Assembly: GCF_026240905.1 (NCBI RefSeq)
Contig: NZ_JAPEVI010000003.1
Coordinates: 620,001-684,000 of the forward strand
Reading direction: 5' to 3'
DNA: 64,000 nt
Source: Roseibium salinum
Lineage (GTDB): Bacteria > Pseudomonadota > Alphaproteobacteria > Rhizobiales > Stappiaceae
Positions 60,606-64,000 of the stretch are shown in pieces (position 1 is the first letter of the stretch; every line of letters starts with the position of its first letter). Below the pieces are notes generated by a model. That model was not told where the DNA came from. It did no database searches and saw only the letters and a list, made by a program, of their open reading frames with translations. Both the position numbers and the translations under genes were made by a program.

Positions 60606-62380
60606 TCAGACCTCCTGTGCCTGCAGCCACATCTCAAGCAACGCAACCTGCCACAGTTCGGATCCACGCAACGGGGTGATATATTTCGTCGGGTCCGCGT
60701 AGAGCTTGTCCAGATAAGCGGTGTTGAACAGCCCGCGCTCCCTTGCGGCCTGGCTGCTCAGCGCATCGCGCACCATGTCCAGATAGTCGCCCTGGATGTA
60801 TTTCAGCGCCGGGACCGGGAAATAGCCTTTCGGCCGATCGATCACCGCACTCGGGACTACCTTGCGGGCCGCTTCCTTCAAGACACCCTTGCCTTCCTGC
60901 GCGAGTTTGAATTCCGCGGGAATCCGTCCCGCCAGTTCCACGAGCTCATGGTCCAGAAACGGCACGCGCGCTTCGAGGCCCCAGGCCATCGAGTGATTGT
61001 CGACGCGTTTGACCGGATCATCCACCAGCATCACGTTGGTATCAAGGCGCAATGCCTTGTCGACGGGATCCTCCGCCCCCGGCCTTGCAAAATGGGCCTC
61101 CGCAAAGGCGAGACTCTCGTCCTTTTCGCAATGATAGGCGGGCGAGACCGCTTCCGCCATCTGCTCCTCGGTGCGGTCGAAAAAGGCAGACGCATAGTCC
61201 TGCAACGGCTTGTTCGAGCCAGTCAGCTTCGGATACCAGTGGTAGCCTGCGAAAACCTCGTCGGCACCCTGGCCGGATTGCACCACCTTGATGTGTCGCG
61301 AGACCTCCCTTGAAAGCAGATAGAAGCCGATGTTGTCGTAGGACACCATCGGTTCCGACATCGCCCTGATGGCTCCGGGAAGATTGTCCTGGAGCTCGGA
61401 GGAGGGAATGAAGATCTTGTGGTGATTGGTGCCGTAGTGCTCCGCGATCAGATCGGAATACTGAAACTCGTCGCCCTTTTCGCCATGGGCTTCCTCGAAG
61501 CCGATCGAGAAGGTCGCAAGGTCCCTCTGGCCCTCTTCGGCAAGCAGGCCGACGATCAGGCTGGAGTCGACACCGCCGGACAGCAGAACGCCGACGGGCA
61601 CGTCCGCCACCATGCGCCGGCGAACCGACTTGCGCAGGCCCTCAAGCACCATGTCGCGCCACTCTTCCGCGCTGCGGGCCAGGTCTTCCGGTGTTTTGGC
61701 AAAGACAGGTTCCCAGTAGGTGAAGTCGCTGGAGCGGCCGTCGGCCTCGAAGGTGCGGACCGTTGCCGCGGGCAGCTTCCGGACGCCGTTGAGGATCGTC
61801 CTGGGCGCGGGAACCACCGCGTGCCAGCTCATGTAATGGTGCAGCGCGACCCGGTCGATCGACGTATCGATATTGCCTCCGGCCAGCAGGGCAGGCAGGG
61901 AGGAGGCAAAGGCCAGGCGGCCGCCGGCTTCGCTGTAATAGAGCGGCTTGATGCCGAACCGGTCGCGCGCCAGATGAAAGCGGCCGCTGTCGTGCTCGTG
62001 AATGGCGACGGCGAACATGCCGTGGAACCTGGAGAAGCAGTCTTTGCCCCATTCCGACCAAGCTTTCAGGATCACTTCGGTGTCGCTGGTTGAAAAAAGG
62101 AATAGCCCTTTTCGATCAGTTCGGCGCGCAATTCCTTGTAATTGTAAATGCAGCCGTTGAAGACCAGGGACAGCCCGAGGGCGGTGTCCGTCATGGGCTG
62201 CGCACCATGGTCGCTCAAATCAATGATTTTCAGGCGCCTGTGGCCAAAGGCTACCCGGCCGCGCTGGGTCACTCCCATACTGTCCGGGCCGCGGGCCTCC
62301 ATGGCGTCGGTCATCCGGCTGATCCGGACAACATCGGCCTTGGTGCCATTGAAAACAACTTCGCCGCATATGCCGCACAT
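60606..62380 (-). pseudogene. asnO: N-acetylglutaminylglutamine amidotransferase AsnO, apparently frameshifted
   Basis: Asparagine-synthetase-like class II amidotransferase that amidates the NAGGN dipeptide. The N-terminal glutaminase has the nucleophile Cys2 in MCGICG, and the synthetase domain has the PP-loop LLSGGVDSSL. The frame from ATG 62380 stops early at 62072 (GYSFFQPATPK), while the rest (VILKAWSEWGKDCFSRFHGM onwards) continues in the next frame to 60606. The break is at a run of six T (minus strand; 62093-62098). A seventh T would give SFFSTSDTEVILKAW, as expected. First gene of the leftward asnO-ngg-peptidase operon. Confidence 0.85.
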
Positions 62381-62426
62381 ATTGACAATTATCTCCGTTT
62401 CTTGAAAAGACGGTCACTATATAGAG

Positions 62427-62441
62427 CTCTAATGATTAGAG
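62427..62441. promoter_or_regulatory. MarR operator between asnO and marR
   Basis: CTCTAAT-G-ATTAGAG is a perfect 7-1-7 inverted repeat, overlapping a second palindrome TAGAGCTCTA (62422-62431). It lies 22 bases before the marR start and 46 bases before asnO, the typical place for a MarR dimer that controls both directions. Confidence 0.65.
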
Positions 62442-62463
62442 TTCAAATGAATGAGGTGCAATT

Positions 62464-62941
62464 ATGGAGGCGATGGAGTCGTTGCAAGTGGTCAAGGCCA
62501 TCCGGAAGATTGTAAGGGCCATTGATCTGCGTTCTCGGGAAGTCTCCCGGCTGACCGGCCTCACCATACCACAAATCGTTGTGTTGCAAGGAATTCGTGA
62601 CCTGGGGCAGGTGACCACGAAAGCCCTGTCCGACAATGCCGATCTGAGTTCGGCGACCGTGGTAACCATCCTGGACAAACTGGAGGAAAAGGGTCTGATC
62701 GAGCGCTACCGGTCCGTGTCCGACAGGCGAGATCGTGCATGCCAGACTGACGGAGAAGGGGGCGACGGTTGCCTCAAACCTGCCCGGACTGCTACATGAC
62801 GAATTCGAGAAGAAGTTCGCCAGCCTCGACAGCGGCGAGCGCAAGCAACTGGTTTCAGCGATCGAGCAGATCGCGGAAATGATGAATGCCCACAAGCTGG
62901 ATGCCGTTCCGTTCCTCATGACCGGCAAATTCCCCGATTGA
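62464..62941 (+). pseudogene. MarR-family regulator of the NAGGN cluster, apparently frameshifted
   Basis: A winged-helix regulator next to NAGGN genes, as known from Pseudomonas (PA3458 next to PA3459-3461). The first frame from ATG 62464 carries the HTH (GQVTTKALSDNADLSSATVV, then ILDKLEEKGLIERY) and reaches the wing at SVSDRR, then shifts. The remaining wing and dimer helix (HARLTEKGATVASNLPGLLH and on) lies in another frame ending at 62941. The break falls at about 62722-62733; two missing or one extra base would restore about 158-159 aa. GAGGTG precedes the ATG. Confidence 0.8.
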
Positions 62942-62983
62942 GAAATTCTGCCGTCAGTCGGTCGGCCATCGGTCTGACCCACC

Positions 62984-64000
62984 TCACGCACGCTTCTGTT
63001 CGATCTGTTTGTGCAGCGACGTCCGGATCTTGTGGAACTCGTCGAGGCAGTCCTCGATGTGTTCCGGCGAAACGGCGGGCGAGCAGAAATAGCCCTGGAT
63101 GGCATCGCATTGATGCTCAGCCGACAGCACGTACTCTCCGGCGGTTTCGGCCCCTTCCGCTATGACGCGCAGGCCCAGGCTGCGCGCCAGCCCGACAATG
63201 GCCTCAAACAGTTGTTCCTTTTGCGGATGCCGGTCGGCCTCTGTCAGGAAGGCGCGGTCGATCTTCAGTTCCTGGAAGGGCAGGCTGTGCAGATAGCTCA
63301 GCGATGAATATCCCGAGCCGAAATCGTCGAGGGACAGCTGCACACCGATGTCCTGAAGCTCGGAAAGAATGTCGAGGACCAGTTGTTCGCTTGTGTCGAG
63401 AAAGACGTTCTCAGTCACTTCCAGACACAGCATGCGGGCAGGCAACCCATAGGTCGTCAGCATTTGCCGGACCATTGCGGCAAATCTGGGCTGGCGGAAC
63501 TGCAGGGGCGAGACATTCACCGAAACGCGGTTGAAAGCAAAACCTGTTTGCCGCCATTTCGCGGCCTGTTTGCAAGCCTTTTCCAGCACATATTGCCCGA
63601 GTTCCAGGATAAGCCCGGTCTTCTCCGCAATCGGTATGAATTCGCCCGGCGGAATGAGCCCGCGTTCCACATGCGGCCAGCGAACCAGTGCTTCCAGGCC
63701 GATCAACCGGCCATCGGTGGGGCGGACCTGCGGCTGATAATGCAGTTTCAGCAAGCCGGTTTTCAGGGCCGAGCGCAACAGCGTTTCCATCAGCATTTCC
63801 GCTTGGACGCGTTCGTTGAGAGGCGCGGAGAAGAACACGTACCGGGAGCCTTTGCTCGTCTTGGCCGCGCGCAGTGCCAGTCCCGCAACCCGGTGAGCGT
63901 TTTCCGCATCGTGAGCGTCCTGGGGCAGGAGGGCGATGCCGATGCACGGCTCCACGCGTATTTCCGCTTCTTCCACCTGGAAAGGCGTCGACAGGATTTC
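62984..64000 (-). CDS. GGDEF-EAL c-di-GMP signalling protein (N-terminus outside the window)
   Basis: The visible 338 residues comprise the end of a GGDEF domain (VEPCIGIALLPQDAHDAENA, the last GGDEF helix) and a full EAL domain: EALVRW, GEFIPIAEKTGL, NVSPLQFRQPRF, EVTENVFLD, DDFGSGYSSLSYLHSLPF, KIDRAFL and IAEGAET are present, so phosphodiesterase activity is likely. The reading frame is open through the right edge (EILSTPFQVEEAEI), so the protein begins beyond it; ATG-like codons inside are not the start. Convergent with the MarR gene. Confidence 0.9.
   Translation of the reverse strand, partial: EILSTPFQVEEAEIRVEPCIGIALLPQDAHDAENAHRVAGLALRAAKTSKGSRYVFFSAPLNERVQAEMLMETLLRSALKTGLLKLHYQPQVRPTDGRLIGLEALVRWPHVERGLIPPGEFIPIAEKTGLILELGQYVLEKACKQAAKWRQTGFAFNRVSVNVSPLQFRQPRFAAMVRQMLTTYGLPARMLCLEVTENVFLDTSEQLVLDILSELQDIGVQLSLDDFGSGYSSLSYLHSLPFQELKIDRAFLTEADRHPQKEQLFEAIVGLARSLGLRVIAEGAETAGEYVLSAEHQCDAIQGYFCSPAVSPEHIEDCLDEFHKIRTSLHKQIEQKRA

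Noticed and set aside
60606..62075. asnO as a shorter intact amidotransferase starting at 62075
   Set aside because: It would lack the glutaminase N-terminus with Cys2, which is present just upstream in another frame; a frameshift explains both.

Overview
The window reads as a high-GC chromosomal segment of an alphaproteobacterium of the order Hyphomicrobiales (Rhizobiales). The supporting markers are a Ros/MucR zinc-finger regulator, an Usg protein, several families largely confined to this group (DUF1491, DUF5330, DUF2336, split DUF1254/DUF1214), an 18-bp operator identical to the published Zur consensus of the Agrobacterium group, and a marine-type Mrp antiporter plus a compatible-solute cluster. 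A Stappiaceae/Roseibium-like host is my guess, not something the sequence proves. No prophage, insertion sequence, CRISPR array or rRNA operon is visible; coding density is about 90 percent.

Layout: 0.3-2.4 kb oligopeptidase B. 2.5-6.2 kb a cobalamin riboswitch, an unexplained leader, a Zur box and a DUF1636 + ABC importer operon. 6.2-10.6 kb an MFS carrier, an NmrA-like reductase with a divergent HxlR regulator, MsrB and a PAS/degenerate-GGDEF protein. 11.0-17.0 kb a complete mrpABCDEFG operon. 17.3-25.2 kb MucR, SufE, DUF5330, a degenerate histidine-kinase-like protein with a peptidoglycan-binding protein and DUF1491, DUF2336, a small ORF and a lipoprotein. 25.2-38.5 kb an envelope and redox block: DUF1254/DUF1214/PBP1, a Cys-cluster protein, TetR with a quinone reductase, P1 peptidase, flavin reductase, an orphan amino-acid binding protein, YceI, L,D-transpeptidase, MoxR/VWA, cytochrome c and Usg. 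38.6-47.6 kb housekeeping: tRNA methyltransferase, DUF2007, polyprenyl synthase, IspE, TPR protein, PPDK and MeaB. 47.6-52.1 kb a c-di-GMP enzyme, RadC, MetAP and tRNA-Leu(UAA). 52.3-57.3 kb phosphonate genes phnM and phnC-D-E-E. 57.6-62.9 kb the N-acetylglutaminylglutamine amide (NAGGN) osmolyte cluster with a MarR regulator. The right edge cuts through a GGDEF-EAL protein.

Main points: (1) the cobalamin-riboswitch operon carries a second, internal promoter overlapped by an exact Zur-type palindrome, which suggests joint B12 and zinc control of one importer; (2) three of the four genes of the NAGGN locus (ngg, asnO, marR) each contain one apparent frameshift within about 3.5 kb, while I recognised no frameshift elsewhere in the window; (3) two signalling proteins have lost their catalytic signature residues; (4) several divergent gene pairs carry clear operator palindromes (HxlR, TetR, MarR). 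Limits: everything was read by eye from sequence, family names rest on remembered motifs, and no database search was run.
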